The notes under the pieces: generated by a model
Told to the model about the DNA's origin: nothing
The model's input: the letters and a program-made list of their open reading frames with translations, nothing else
Database searches by the model: none
Assembly: GCA_934351925.1 (NCBI GenBank)
Contig: CAKRJT010000018.1
Location: forward strand, 1 to 56,674
Reading direction: 5' to 3'
DNA length: 56,674 bases
Origin: an uncultured Lachnospiraceae bacterium
Lineage (GTDB): Bacteria > Bacillota > Clostridia > Lachnospirales > Lachnospiraceae
Program-made: the position numbers and the translations under genes
In this document: in pieces, positions 56,645-56,674 of the stretch
Layout of the letters: each line of letters opens with the position of its first letter
Numbering within the stretch: position 1 is the stretch's first letter

Positions 56645-56674
56645 GCCAGAATCCTCCTCCCATGAAAAAAGCAG

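Larger units (their letters stand above)
52490..56674. mobile_element. Prophage end (partial)
   Basis: From the gap upstream of the phosphatase gene to beyond the window: Tn916-type integrase, excisionase, endolysin and holin, all leftward. Lysis genes next to the integration module mean this is a phage rather than a Tn916-like conjugative element. The other end and the structural genes are outside the window. The junction is not exactly placed; it should lie between 52483 and about 52840. Confidence 0.85.

Noticed and set aside
52868..56674. Tn916-like conjugative transposon
   Set aside because: Endolysin and holin genes follow the integration module; no conjugation gene is seen in the window.

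Overview
The window looks like a chromosomal segment of a spore-forming, probably motile, Firmicute of the Lachnospiraceae type. Support: a spoIIA-sigF locus with spoVA genes, a T-box leader on aspS, a chemotaxis receptor, a FliB homologue, GAGG-type ribosome binding sites, and a pectin (rhamnogalacturonan) utilisation cluster typical of gut Clostridia. Genus cannot be fixed from the sequence alone. Almost all genes are on the minus strand.

Layout. 1-1350: non-coding, AT-rich, with a six-copy 61-bp tandem repeat and a second degenerate repeat block. 1353-13153: rhamnogalacturonan/rhamnose cluster, reading leftward: lipoprotein solute-binding protein, two permeases (the first carries an extra zinc-ribbon plus membrane N-terminal module), CE12 acetylesterase, a short GH105-like protein, GH28, an AraC regulator, rhaB and rhaA. 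The GH28 and the esterase lack signal peptides, so the model is import of oligosaccharides followed by cytoplasmic breakdown to rhamnose and entry through RhaA/RhaB. No importer ATPase and no rhamnulose-1-phosphate aldolase lie in the window. 13602-17893: PAP2 phosphatase, YigZ-family protein, class A penicillin-binding protein. 18056-27869: sporulation region spoIIAA-spoIIAB-sigF-spoVAA-spoVAB, then spoVAC, spoVAD and spoVAE, with four other genes inserted, among them a Ca2+/Na+ antiporter-type protein.

27967-43219: housekeeping genes: zinc-ribbon/TPR protein, a 47-aa small ORF, folC, a tightly coupled trio (zinc-ribbon membrane protein, DUF5685-like, DnaJ-like), hisC, an aminotransferase, an ABC exporter, a FliB-like protein, aspS with its T-box, nudC and an S66 peptidase. 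The DUF5685-like protein has two Asp-rich motifs resembling class I isoprenoid synthases. The aspS T-box appears to carry an Asn (AAC) specifier, and the AspRS has the DHGG signature of non-discriminating enzymes. 43373-52482: YitT, GNAT, a membrane diguanylate cyclase, acyl-CoA thioesterase, ldhA, DUF1294, chemotaxis receptor, MerR regulator and low-molecular-weight tyrosine phosphatase.

52490-56674: one end of a prophage: Tn916-type integrase and excisionase followed by endolysin and holin; it continues past the window. Three families of short, hairpin-rich intergenic repeats are scattered through the host part, several immediately upstream of start codons. No rRNA, tRNA or CRISPR array was seen.
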